Assembly: GCF_016806125.1 (NCBI RefSeq)
Contig: NZ_CP047166.1
Span: forward strand, 2,604,001-2,668,000
DNA length: 64,000 nt
Source of the DNA: Ponticoccus alexandrii
GTDB taxonomy: Bacteria; Pseudomonadota; Alphaproteobacteria; Rhodobacterales; Rhodobacteraceae
Direction: 5' to 3'
The position numbers and the translations under genes are program-made. Each line of letters begins with the position of its first letter. The first letter of the stretch is position 1. Under the pieces are notes generated by a model that saw only the letters and a list, made by a program, of their open reading frames with translations, ran no database searches and was not told the DNA's origin. Positions 17,455 through 28,289 of the stretch are shown one piece after another.

Positions 17455-17720
17455 GGGAGTCCTGTCGTCGAGTGTTGCCATCCAGAGGTAAAAGAGCACC
17501 CTTGCCTTTGCCAATCAATCATTCGAGAGAGTGTGTGACAGCCAGAGCCTGTCGCAAATGCCGCGCCCCCGGGACTTGACGCGGCGCAATCAGGCGACTA
17601 GTTGACCGCATACCACGGTATACCGTGGTTCGCTGATTGCCCTTGAATGCGCCTGCAGCATGGCGCACCATCCCGGCGCACAGACACCTTGAATTCCGTT
17701 ACCCCATCGGAGGTATCCAG
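17455..17720. promoter_or_regulatory. Divergent control region DUF1223/acnA with a perfect palindrome
   Basis: These 266 bases carry both promoters. A perfect 18-bp palindrome (accacggta/taccgtggt) lies at 17612-17629, about 92 bp before the acnA start, with a TTGACC element at 17602-17607 just upstream. This looks like an operator site; the regulator is unknown. Confidence 0.6.
17612..17629. promoter_or_regulatory. 18-bp perfect palindrome upstream of acnA
   Basis: The two 9-base halves accacggta and taccgtggt are exact reverse complements with no spacer. Being close to a TTGACC box and without a T-run, it fits a dimer-binding operator better than a terminator. Confidence 0.6.
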
Positions 17721-20510
<2,790 letters not shown>

Positions 20511-20882
20511 GGCCACCGCTTCCGATACAATCCGACCGCCGGGCGCCCCACGCGTCCGGCGGTTTTTCTTTGTCCGGCTCCGCTCCGACCCCGGTTTCAG
20601 GTGGCGCGCAGGCAGGGCGGCGGCCCGGCAGGACCGGCCTGCTTGCTGCCCTGACCGCGCAAGACCGCCCCCCGGTGAGGTGCACCGGCTTTCCCGACTC
20701 ACCGCGCACCGCCCCTTGCCTGCCGCCCGGAACAGCCACATTCCATCCGCTATCGGGAAACAATTCCGGGAACGATGCGCGGGCTGCGGGATCTGAGGGG
20801 ACAAGCCCGCAAATCCCTTGCCAGCCTGCATTTTCCTGTGAACACTCGGCGATAACGGGAATTTGAACCGGAGATTTATATC
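20511..20882. other. Intergenic region acnA to PAP2/haloperoxidase gene
   Basis: These 372 bases contain the acnA terminator (20535-20567) and the promoter of the next gene, probably in the AT-richer last 60 bases (about 20820-20880). I see no gene. Confidence 0.6.
20535..20567 (+). terminator. Intrinsic terminator of acnA
   Basis: The stem accgccgg/ccggcggt (20535-20542 with 20556-20563) is followed by a T-run at 20563-20567, the classic arrangement. Confidence 0.85.
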
Positions 20883-22271
20883 ATGACCATTTGCACGCCG
20901 TCCAAACCCCTGACCCGCCGCGCCGCGCTTGCGGGGCTGTCCGCCGCGGCGCTTGTCGCCGCCAGCCCCCGGGCCATGGCAGACACGGCCTGCGCGGCCC
21001 GTGTCTCTTACATCGAGGGCGTCGTTTCGCCGGGCAATATGACGCCGGTCATGGCCTGGTCCGATGCGCTGGTGCAGGCGGTGCGCGACACCGCGACCCC
21101 GCCGCCGCCCGCCACCCGCGCCTTCGCCATCGGCCACCTCGCGGGATTTGCCGCGGTAAACGGGCTGTCGCCGCGCTACGCCAGCCCCGTCAGCCTGCCG
21201 GAACCGCCCACACCGGTGAACCCGCAGGTTGCCTATGGCGCCGCCGTCTCGACCGTGCGCAAGGCGCTGTTCCAGCAGGACAATTGCGCGCTGGAGGCCT
21301 TCCTTTCGCGCCTCCCGGATGGCGAGGCCAAGTCCAACGGCGTCGCATGGGGCACTGCCGTGGCCTGGGCGGTGCTGGCCGAGCGCGCCGGCGACGGCAC
21401 CGACGCCTCGCGCGGGCTGCTCTACGGCAAGCTCGAAGGCCCGATGGCGTGGCAGCCCACCGGCCCCTTCTTCGCCGCCGAGAACGGCCCGGCCTTCAAG
21501 CAATACGGCCCGCCGCTGCTGCCCGGCTGGGGCAAGATCCAGCCCTTCGTCGTCGGCAACGCCCGCGACTTCCGCCCGCGCCCCTTCCCGCGTCAGGACA
21601 GCCGCGAATTCCTGCGTCAGCTGGAAAAGGTCTTCATGTGGGGCGGCGCCAAGAGCGATTACCGCACAGAGGACCAGGCCGAGATCGCCTTTTTCTGGGA
21701 GGACGGCCCGCGCGGCGCGACCCCTCCGGGCCACTGGCAGATCATCGCCATGGACCTGCTGCAACGCCAATCGCTCGACCTCGTGGATCAGGCCCGCTTC
21801 ATGGCGCTGATCAGCCTGTCGCAGGCCGACGCGGCCATCGTGACGTGGGACTGCAAGTTCGACATGGACGTGCTGCGCCCGGAAACCGCGATCCGCACGA
21901 CGGTGCTGCCGCAGGACAGGTTCGCCCGCTTCCACGACCCCGACTGGCAGACGCTGATCCCCACGCCGCCCTTCCCCGCCTATACCTCGGGGCATTCGAC
22001 CTTCTCCGGCGCCTCGGCCCGGATGCTGGCGCATTTGCTGGACACCGACATGGTTTCCTTCACCGGCTACGCGCCGGACCTCGTGAACTGGCCGATGCAA
22101 CTGAAGGGCGTGCGGCGCTCTTTCACCAGCCTGAGCCAGGCCGCCGAAGAGGCGGGCGCCAGCCGCGAATACGGCGGCATCCACTGGGAGGCGGACAACA
22201 CCGAGGGCCTGCGCATCGGCCGCCTGATCGCCGACACGGTCTTCGACACCGCCCTGCCGCGTCTGGGGTAG
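20883..22271 (+). CDS. Tat-exported vanadium-dependent haloperoxidase/PAP2-type phosphatase
   Basis: The 462-residue protein starts with a twin-arginine signal (LTRRAALAGLSAAAL), so it is probably exported folded. The fold is that of vanadium haloperoxidases and PAP2 phosphatases: the vanadate/phosphate site motifs are YTSGHSTFSG with His371 and GGIHWEADN with His434. The mature enzyme would be an oxidase of halides or an acid phosphatase; motif sequence alone cannot decide. It has GGAG before the ATG and no operon partner. Bromide- or iodide-oxidising activity is known in Roseobacter-group bacteria for related enzymes, but I do not assign it here. Confidence 0.85.
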   Translation: MTICTPSKPLTRRAALAGLSAAALVAASPRAMADTACAARVSYIEGVVSPGNMTPVMAWSDALVQAVRDTATPPPPATRAFAIGHLAGFAAVNGLSPRYASPVSLPEPPTPVNPQVAYGAAVSTVRKALFQQDNCALEAFLSRLPDGEAKSNGVAWGTAVAWAVLAERAGDGTDASRGLLYGKLEGPMAWQPTGPFFAAENGPAFKQYGPPLLPGWGKIQPFVVGNARDFRPRPFPRQDSREFLRQLEKVFMWGGAKSDYRTEDQAEIAFFWEDGPRGATPPGHWQIIAMDLLQRQSLDLVDQARFMALISLSQADAAIVTWDCKFDMDVLRPETAIRTTVLPQDRFARFHDPDWQTLIPTPPFPAYTSGHSTFSGASARMLAHLLDTDMVSFTGYAPDLVNWPMQLKGVRRSFTSLSQAAEEAGASREYGGIHWEADNTEGLRIGRLIADTVFDTALPRLG

Positions 22272-22394
22272 GTCAGGCTCGGGCACCCTGCCAGGCGCGC
22301 CCAGCAAGCGCCGCCATGGCATCACACGATTGCCTTCCTTCCCGGATACGACAATGCTGAGAAAACAGTGGTTTTAACCAGAAAGGCATCTGAT

Positions 22395-22730
22395 ATGGCT
22401 TTGGATACACAACAACAAATGCTGGTCGAACAACGACTGAACAACGAGAAGAAATCGCCACTGATCGCCTACCTGCTGTGGTTCTTCCTGTCGGGCTTCG
22501 CGGCACACCGCTTTTACATGGGCAAGACCGGCAGCGCCCTGGTCATGCTGCTTCTGTGCTGGATCGGCATCTTCACCGCCGTCTTCATGGTGGGCCTGAT
22601 CCTGCTGGTAATCTTCGCCATCTGGTGGATCGTCGATGCCTTCCTGATCCCCGGCTGGGTCGAGGCGGACATGCGCGAAAAACGCAGCAAGATCGCCAAC
22701 GAGATCGGCGCAAACGCTATGCTCTCCTGA
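22395..22730 (+). CDS. TM2 domain-containing membrane protein
   Basis: The 111-residue protein has the TM2 pattern: a first span (about residues 22-38) joined by a short turn with HRFYMGKTG to further hydrophobic stretches (about 44-85) and a conserved IWWIVDAFLIP. Family members are small membrane proteins of unknown role. GAAAGG precedes the ATG at 22395, which I prefer to an in-frame start at 22368. The leader is AT-rich with a short dyad aaaac-agtg-gtttt. A terminator with a T-run follows. Confidence 0.85.
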   Translation: MALDTQQQMLVEQRLNNEKKSPLIAYLLWFFLSGFAAHRFYMGKTGSALVMLLLCWIGIFTAVFMVGLILLVIFAIWWIVDAFLIPGWVEADMREKRSKIANEIGANAMLS

Positions 22731-23049
22731 CTAGGGCATGGATCACCCGCGCAGGGTGCTCCGCCCGCATCGCGTAGGCTGGCCGTCTTCGCCCCGGCCC
22801 GCAGGCCCTGACACTCAGGCCGGGTTTTCCAGACCTGCGCTGGCTTCAGTCATTTCCTAATATTCTTTCAAGTCGACCGCGTTTCCCGAAACGGTCCGGC
22901 GATTTCGCGCCGAATTCAAAGGCAACCGGCATACACCTGCGCAGGATTTCACCATGGCCCCTCTGTCCTTCGACAAAGCCCCTTGCCGCCCTTCCATTTC
23001 GCAATCCAAATCCACAGCTACGAAGAATAAGAAAACACGAGGCGTATTC
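22731..23049. other. Intergenic region with terminator and AT-rich leader
   Basis: These 319 bases hold the terminator of the TM2 gene (22793-22828) and an AT-rich leader of the next tiny gene (about 22840-23049), including cctaatattctttcaag, where a promoter is likely. Confidence 0.6.
22793..22828 (+). terminator. Terminator of the TM2 gene
   Basis: A 7-bp stem cccggcc/ggccggg encloses 18 bases and is followed by tttt. Confidence 0.7.
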
Positions 23050-23184
23050 ATGAAACTCATCACAGTCGTTCAGGCCGGCGCTCTGTTCCTGCTCGCCATG
23101 TTCGGGGCCTATGCAAGCGCCCATCAGCCGGAACAGCCCAACTGCGCCACAACCATGCAGGTGTCAGAGCGCTGCGACCTCTGA
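23050..23184 (+). CDS. Tiny secreted peptide, 44 residues
   Basis: I do not recognise this 44-residue product. Residues 1-23 form a clean signal peptide ending in ASA, leaving a mature peptide of about 20 residues with two cysteines (NCATT and RCDL) that could form one disulfide. GAGG lies upstream of the ATG, and the leader is unusually AT-rich for this genome, so the gene is probably expressed. It is convergent with ccmG. The pattern is close to that of the tiny protein behind purB (13142-13297), though the sequences differ. Confidence 0.65.
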   Translation: MKLITVVQAGALFLLAMFGAYASAHQPEQPNCATTMQVSERCDL

Positions 23185-23265
23185 CCCGGCTATGGGTCCG
23201 TCACAGGCGGCCCAAAGCTCCCGGGGCGTGGCCCTGCGCCCCGCCCCGTCATCGGCCACCCCCGC

Positions 23266-23811
23266 CTATTCCTCTGCCGCCAGGGCCTTTTCAAGCGCCG
23301 GGACAAAACGCTGTTCATAGTCGGTGCCGACCAGCGGCCCGACGAACTTGAACACCACCGTGCCCGAGCCATCAAGAATGAAGGTCTCTGGCGGCGCCGT
23401 CACCCCCCAGTCGATCGCCGTCCGACCCGCCGGATCGAAGGCCACCGCAGCGAAGGGATTTCCGTCGTTCTCAAGATAGGTCTTCGCGGTCTTCTCCTGA
23501 TCCTTGAAGTTCACGCCCACCAGCCGCACGCCGCTGTCCCCCAGCCGCTTCAACTCGGGGTGTTCGGCGCGGCAGGGCGGGCACCACGAGGCCCAGAAGT
23601 TGACCAGCGTGACCTCTCCCGCCGCCAGATCGGCGGGCGTGATCGCGGGATAACCCGACAGCGCCACATCGGTCATCGCCGGGGCCGGGCGGCCTTCGAA
23701 GACGCTTTCCAGTTCGTTCGCGCCTTCGCGCCCCAACCCCATCCAGGCCATGAACCCGAAGGCGCCGAAGACCAGCGGCGGTACTATCATCAAGACCGGA
23801 ATCCTAGCCAC
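23266..23811 (-). CDS. ccmG: Cytochrome c biogenesis thioredoxin CcmG (DsbE/HelX)
   Basis: CcmG (181 residues) is a membrane-anchored periplasmic thioredoxin that keeps apocytochrome c cysteines reduced for heme attachment. A single span (about residues 4-24) precedes the redox motif WCPPC at 76-80, and the cis-proline region TAPPETFILD follows. The start is a GTG at 23811 that overlaps the end of ccmD by eight bases, so translation is coupled. It is the last gene of the ccmABCDG run. Confidence 0.95.
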   Translation of the reverse strand: MARIPVLMIVPPLVFGAFGFMAWMGLGREGANELESVFEGRPAPAMTDVALSGYPAITPADLAAGEVTLVNFWASWCPPCRAEHPELKRLGDSGVRLVGVNFKDQEKTAKTYLENDGNPFAAVAFDPAGRTAIDWGVTAPPETFILDGSGTVVFKFVGPLVGTDYEQRFVPALEKALAAEE

Positions 23812-23959
23812 GCTTCACCCTTTCTTCGACCTTCTCCAGATCCGCCCGCACGCGCCGCGCGCGCCTCAGCGTCAGCGCCACCAGCGCAAGGATCAGCCCC
23901 AGCGAGACAGCATAGCTGGACAGCACCGCAACCGCGTATTTCCCCAGTTCCGGCATCAT
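23804..23959 (-). CDS. ccmD: Heme exporter protein CcmD
   Basis: This 51-residue gene is hidden between ccmC and ccmG. It begins MMPELGKYAVAVLSSYAV, has one hydrophobic span (about residues 8-31) and a basic tail, the CcmD pattern. CcmD stabilises CcmC with CcmE and helps release holo-CcmE. Its ATG overlaps the ccmC stop (ATGA-type junction at 23956-23959) and its stop lies inside the ccmG start region, so the three genes are translationally linked. Confidence 0.9.
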   Translation of the reverse strand: MMPELGKYAVAVLSSYAVSLGLILALVALTLRRARRVRADLEKVEERVKRG

Positions 23960-24702
23960 GCCACCCGCTCCCGCGCCAGCAGGGCCCGCGTCCGGCGGGC
24001 GCGGATCTCGGTCTGTGTCCGCAGCAGGACCAGCGCCACGAAGAGCAGCACGAAACCCGCGATGCAGACGAACAGCGGCACCGCAAAGACGTTCGACACG
24101 CGCTCTTCGGTATCCCCGGCCATGGCGCCCGCGCGCATCACAGATGCCCCCTGATGCAGCCCCTGGTTCCAGAAGTTCACGGCGTAGCGGCTGAGCACCG
24201 CGAAGACAGAGCCGACGAGGCAGAGGATCGCGGTCAAGTCCGCCGCCGTGTCATCGCTCTCGATCGCTTCCCACAGCGCGATGTAGCCAAGGTAGAACAG
24301 GAAGAGGATCAGGAAGGAGGTCAGCCGCGGGTCCCAGGCCCACCAGGTGCCCCACATGGGCTGCCCCCAGATCGCCCCGGTCGCCAGGGCGATGACGGTC
24401 ATGACGGCGCCGATCGGGGCGGCGGCCCGCGCTGCCAGCGCGCTGACGTGATGGCGCCGCACGATCCATATCAGCGACGCCACCAGCATCATCAGCCAGG
24501 CGTTGATCGCCATCAGCGCGGCGGGCACATGCAGGTAGATGATCTTGACGGTGGACCCCTGCCGGAAATCGTCGGGAGTGAAGAAGAAGCCCCATACAAG
24601 CCCCGTGACAAGGCACAGCAGCGCCGCACCGGACACCCAGGGCAGGATATGGTCCGCGGTGCGGATGAACTTCACAGGATTGGCGTAGTCCCAGATCGAC
24701 AT
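23956..24702 (-). CDS. ccmC: Heme exporter/heme-handling protein CcmC
   Basis: CcmC (248 residues) loads heme onto the chaperone CcmE at the periplasmic face. It has six spans and the tryptophan-rich heme-handling motif WGTWWAWDPRLTS at about residues 117-129. AGGA precedes the ATG. It is 105 bp from ccmB upstream and overlaps ccmD downstream. The length is standard. Confidence 0.96.
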   Translation of the reverse strand: MSIWDYANPVKFIRTADHILPWVSGAALLCLVTGLVWGFFFTPDDFRQGSTVKIIYLHVPAALMAINAWLMMLVASLIWIVRRHHVSALAARAAAPIGAVMTVIALATGAIWGQPMWGTWWAWDPRLTSFLILFLFYLGYIALWEAIESDDTAADLTAILCLVGSVFAVLSRYAVNFWNQGLHQGASVMRAGAMAGDTEERVSNVFAVPLFVCIAGFVLLFVALVLLRTQTEIRARRTRALLARERVA

Positions 24703-24807
24703 AACTTTTCCTACTGCGGTCGCGCCTCCCCATACACCTCAATTCTCGGTGAGAGGCAACATCCCCGGCCCGCCCCCAAGGTCGCAGAGGCTTGCCCGAC
24801 CCGGCCG

Positions 24808-25464
24808 CTAGCGAAGGTTGATCCGCAGCACGGCGGCACTGGCAAAGGGCAGCACCGCGATGACGCCGCAGCTGATCCCCGCCAGCATCGCAAGGGGGGC
24901 AGAGACCGCCAGTCCCTCGGCCCCGCGCCGCGCCACCTCTGCGCCGAAGATCAGCGTCGGGACGTAAAGCGGCAGCACCAGAAGCGACATCAAGAGGCCG
25001 CCGCGCTTCAGCCCGACGGTCAGCGCCGCGCCGAAGGTGCCGATCACAGACAGTGCCGGGGTTCCCAGCGCAAGCGACAGGAAGACCCAGAGGTATCCCT
25101 CGACCGGCAGGCTCAGCAGCACGCCCAGCATCGGCGCCGCCAGCACCAGCGGCAGGCCGGTGGTGATCCAATGCGCCAGCGCCTTGACGGTGACGATGCC
25201 CTCCATCGGCAAGGGCGCCGTGGCCAGCAGGTCGAGAGAGCCATCCTCCCAGTCCAGCGCAAGGATACGGTCCAGCGACAGCAGGCAGGCCAGCAGTGCC
25301 CCGATCCACAGGACGCCGGGCGCGATCCGCGCCAGAAGCGCGGTCTCGGGTCCGACCCCGAAGGGCACCAGAACCGTGACGATCAGGAAGAAGGCCAGCC
25401 CAAGGCCGAAACCGCCGCCCGCCCGCACCGCCAGCGCCAGGTCCCGTGACAGCAGCGCGATCAC
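24808..25464 (-). CDS. ccmB: Heme exporter ABC permease CcmB
   Basis: CcmB (218 residues) is the membrane part of the CcmAB ABC complex, whose ATP use frees holo-CcmE from CcmC. It has six hydrophobic spans, and the [12 protein letters not shown] opening and [11 protein letters not shown] stretch are typical. The start is a GTG that overlaps the ccmA stop (GTGA at 25461-25464). A 105-bp gap with no hairpin separates it from ccmC. Confidence 0.93.
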   Translation of the reverse strand: MIALLSRDLALAVRAGGGFGLGLAFFLIVTVLVPFGVGPETALLARIAPGVLWIGALLACLLSLDRILALDWEDGSLDLLATAPLPMEGIVTVKALAHWITTGLPLVLAAPMLGVLLSLPVEGYLWVFLSLALGTPALSVIGTFGAALTVGLKRGGLLMSLLVLPLYVPTLIFGAEVARRGAEGLAVSAPLAMLAGISCGVIAVLPFASAAVLRINLR

Positions 25465-26075
25465 AGGAAGGCCTCGTCTTCCGCGGCAACCCCGGGGCGG
25501 GCGCGGAAGGGCGCCACGTCCAGCACCGCTGCCTCAGCCAGCCCAAGGTCGATATGCGTGGCCATCAGCGCCGATCCGCCCGCCGCCAGATGCCGACGCA
25601 CCGCCTCGGCGAACAGCGTGACCGACCCCGCATCCAGCGACACGGTCGGCTCGTCCAGTACCCAGACGGGCCGCCCCGTGACCGCCATCCGCGCCAGCCC
25701 CAGCCGCCGCTTCTGCCCGGCCGACAGGGTGCCCGCCAGCCGGTCGCTGAGGCCGGTCAGGTCGAACCCCTCCAGCGCCGCCCCGATACCCGAGGTTCCG
25801 AAAACCCGCGCCCAGAAACGCAGGTTCTCCGCCACCGTCAGCATGGCCTTCAGCCCGTCGGAATGCGCCGCATAGGCGACCCGCTCCCCGGCGCCCTCGA
25901 TCCGGCCCGACAGCGGCGGCTGCAAGCCCGCCACGGTGCGCAACAGCGTCGTCTTTCCTGCGCCGTTTGGCCCGCGCAGCACCAGCGCCCGGCCCGGGCG
26001 CAGCACAAAGCCCACCCCCTCCAGCACCGGCACGCCTCCGCGCGCCACACCCAGATCTGTCGCGATCAAATCCAT
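25461..26075 (-). CDS. ccmA: Heme exporter ABC ATPase CcmA
   Basis: CcmA (204 residues) is the small ABC ATPase of cytochrome c maturation. Walker A is GPNGAGKTT near residue 35, the signature is LSAGQKRR, and Walker B ends in [10 protein letters not shown]. The length is typical for CcmA, which lacks extra domains. The ATG at 26075 is used; a TTG two codons earlier is in frame. It begins the ccmABCDG run, with one dispersed repeat copy between it and the Mth938-like gene upstream. Confidence 0.95.
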   Translation of the reverse strand: MDLIATDLGVARGGVPVLEGVGFVLRPGRALVLRGPNGAGKTTLLRTVAGLQPPLSGRIEGAGERVAYAAHSDGLKAMLTVAENLRFWARVFGTSGIGAALEGFDLTGLSDRLAGTLSAGQKRRLGLARMAVTGRPVWVLDEPTVSLDAGSVTLFAEAVRRHLAAGGSALMATHIDLGLAEAAVLDVAPFRARPGVAAEDEAFL

Positions 26076-26159
26076 ATCCAAGGGTTAGCCCAGCCCGCCG
26101 CCGCAAACCAGCCCCTTCGCCGCCAGGCGTCCCACGTCAAGACACACGCGCAACCCCCT

Positions 26160-26183
26160 GCTTCTTCTCTGGAAAAATACTCG
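26160..26183 (+). repeat. Dispersed repeat copy between Mth938-like gene and ccmA
   Basis: The core gcttcttctctggaaaaata ctcga, preceded by aaccccct, matches the copy at 11543-11573 and the arms at 8920-8981. It sits inside a run of same-strand genes, so it may mark the end of the sec transcript. Confidence 0.7.
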
Positions 26184-26211
26184 AAAAGCCCGTTGGCCGA
26201 TCGACGCACCG

Positions 26212-26565
26212 TCAGACCGGAAGCACCGCCAGCGCCACCCGCCGCCCTTCGGACAGCAGCACATTGTAGGTCCGGCAGGCCGAGGGTGAGGTCATCACCT
26301 CCACCCCAAGCCCGGCCTCGTCCAGCGCGGAGCGCAGCGCGCCCGGCAGATAGGCCATCTCGGCCCCGACCCCGACGAACAGGACATCCACATGGCCCGC
26401 CAGCGTCAGCAGGCTGTCCGCATCGGACAGCCCGCCCCAGGACGCCTTGCCACGCGCCCACAGCAGCATCGGCCCTTCGTGGACCTGCCCCGAGACCCGG
26501 AAGAAGCCGGGGCCATAGCCCTCGACCGGGGCGGCATCCTCGTAGGTGATCTCGTTCATCCGCAT
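26212..26565 (-). CDS. Mth938-like domain protein (NDUFAF3-related)
   Basis: The 117-residue soluble protein belongs to the Mth938/DUF498 family. The human relative NDUFAF3 assists complex I assembly, and alphaproteobacterial members are usually found beside secDF, as here. Phrases such as VDVLFVGVGAEMAYLP and a central ACRTYNVLLSEGRRVA are characteristic. It lies nine bases after the TauE-like gene and has AGGGTGA before the ATG. A link between protein export and respiratory assembly is inferred from conserved position. Confidence 0.88.
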   Translation of the reverse strand: MRMNEITYEDAAPVEGYGPGFFRVSGQVHEGPMLLWARGKASWGGLSDADSLLTLAGHVDVLFVGVGAEMAYLPGALRSALDEAGLGVEVMTSPSACRTYNVLLSEGRRVALAVLPV

Positions 26566-26574
26566 GGCGTCACC

Positions 26575-27327
26575 CTAGCCCCAGACCGGCAGGCCCGACA
26601 AGGCCGCCAGCGCGATCAGCCCATAGGCCGCGCCGCGATACAGCGCTTCGCGCGTGGGATCGAACAGCCGCCCGCCCAGCCAGTTGCCCAGCATGCCGGG
26701 CAACCCCAGCAGCAGCCCCAGCAGCACAAATTCCGGCAGCAGGTGGCCGAAACCCGCCATCCAGCCGGTCAGCATCAGATCGAAGACAAAGAGATACAGC
26801 AGGATCGTCGCGCGTATGCGCGCGGGCTCCAGCGGGCGGGCCATGTAGAACAGAATCACCGGCGGCCCGGGCAGGCCCGCCACCCCGCCCAGAAAACCCG
26901 AAAGGCCGCCGATCCCCAGCACCGCGCGCGGCGCCACCGGCCGGCGCCAGCGCAGCCCGGCCATCAGCGCCGCCAGCATGAGCAGGGCAAGGCCGCAGAC
27001 GATCAGGCGAAAGACCTCGGGCGGCACCCGGGTCAGCACCCAGAGCCCCACCGGCAGCAGCAGGAAACCCGACAGCGTCAGCCGCAACAGGTCGGGCCGT
27101 TCGACCGAGGCCCAGGCCCGTCTCAGGTTCGGCAGCGGTGCCAGAAGATCCATGAAGATCAGCGCGAGGATCGCGCCGAAGGGCGACAGGACCTGCGCCG
27201 CGACCGGCAGGAAGACCAGCGCCGTGCCAAAGCCGGAAAAGCCGCGCACCAGCCCCGCGGCGAAGGCCGCCAGTCCCAGCAAGGCCAGCCCCTCTGTCGC
27301 GAGGAGGCTGGCCCAGAGGTCAGGCAT
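26575..27327 (-). CDS. Sulfite exporter TauE/SafE-family membrane protein
   Basis: The 250-residue protein has about eight hydrophobic spans and the family opening AAGLVRGFSGFGTALVFLP, with a second repeat containing GFLGGVAGLPGPPVILFY. Family members move organosulfur or sulfite-type anions, but substrates vary. It overlaps secF by eight bases and is followed by the Mth938-like gene, so it is in the sec operon. Its insertion between secF and the Mth938-like gene is worth comparing across relatives. Confidence 0.88.
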   Translation of the reverse strand: MPDLWASLLATEGLALLGLAAFAAGLVRGFSGFGTALVFLPVAAQVLSPFGAILALIFMDLLAPLPNLRRAWASVERPDLLRLTLSGFLLLPVGLWVLTRVPPEVFRLIVCGLALLMLAALMAGLRWRRPVAPRAVLGIGGLSGFLGGVAGLPGPPVILFYMARPLEPARIRATILLYLFVFDLMLTGWMAGFGHLLPEFVLLGLLLGLPGMLGNWLGGRLFDPTREALYRGAAYGLIALAALSGLPVWG

Positions 27328-28288
27328 CGATGTTCCCGAACTGGTTGCCCTGCTGGCCCGGAGGCGTCGTCCAGTCGCGTTTGACCCCCAGCTTCAGCAG
27401 GATGATCGAGGCCACGAAGATCGACGAATAGGTACCGACCACGACGCCCCAGATCATCGCGAAGACGAAGCCCCGGATCACGTCCCCGCCCAGCACAAAC
27501 AGCGCAATCAGCGCGATCAGCGTCGTGAAGGAGGTCATGAAGGTCCGGCTGAGCGTCTCGTTGATCGAGAGGTTCAGCACCTCCTTGAGGTCCTTGGACT
27601 TGTACTTGATCAGGTTCTCGCGCACCCGGTCGAAGACCACCACCGTGTCGTTCAGCGAATAGCCGACGATGGTCAGCAGCGCCGCGATGATCGTCAGGTC
27701 GAAGCGGATGCCGACCTCGGAGAAGATGCCGATGGTCAGCACCACGTCATGCACCAGCGCGATCACCGCCCCCAGCGCGAACTGCCATTCGAAGCGCAGC
27801 CAGATGTAGATCAGCACGGTGCCGATGGCGAGCGCCACGGCGATCACGGCGGTCTGGATCAGCTCGCCCGAAACCTTGGGACCCACAGATTCAACGGACA
27901 CGAACTTCAGATCTGGCGCCACCGCCTGCAGTGCCGTCAGGGCCGAGTCGATGGTAGACTGGCGCACCGCTTCCGCACCCTCCTGCGCCTGGATGCGGAC
28001 CATGGCGACGTTCTGCTCGGGGCCGAAATTGGGGTCGTAGACCTCGGAGATCACCACGTCGCCAAGCTCCAGCGCGGCCAGGGCGTCGCGGTAGGCGCCC
28101 ACCTCCACTGGCTGCGCGCTTTCGGTCCGGATCGTGGTGCCGCCCTGAAAGTCGATACCGTAGTTCAGGCCACGCACGCCGAAGCTGACCAGCGCCATGA
28201 CGATCATCACGACCGAGATGCCCAGCCACAGCGTCGGGCGGCCGAAGAAGTTCCAGTTGGTTGTCTCGGGAACCAGTCTCAGTCGCAT
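27320..28288 (-). CDS. secF: Protein translocase subunit SecF
   Basis: SecF (322 residues) forms the SecDF proton-driven pump that pulls exported proteins through SecYEG. It has six spans; the first periplasmic domain begins GLNYGIDFQGGTTI, and the C-terminal transport part contains SLNDTVVVFDRVREN, both diagnostic. It starts one base after the secD stop codon region (28290) and overlaps the next gene by eight bases. Confidence 0.97.
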   Translation of the reverse strand: MRLRLVPETTNWNFFGRPTLWLGISVVMIVMALVSFGVRGLNYGIDFQGGTTIRTESAQPVEVGAYRDALAALELGDVVISEVYDPNFGPEQNVAMVRIQAQEGAEAVRQSTIDSALTALQAVAPDLKFVSVESVGPKVSGELIQTAVIAVALAIGTVLIYIWLRFEWQFALGAVIALVHDVVLTIGIFSEVGIRFDLTIIAALLTIVGYSLNDTVVVFDRVRENLIKYKSKDLKEVLNLSINETLSRTFMTSFTTLIALIALFVLGGDVIRGFVFAMIWGVVVGTYSSIFVASIILLKLGVKRDWTTPPGQQGNQFGNIDA

Positions 28289-28289
28289 C

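Noticed and set aside
17637-17720. Earlier acnA start at 17637
   Set aside because: GGAGGT at 17708-17713 fixes the start at 17721, and the extra residues have no family match.
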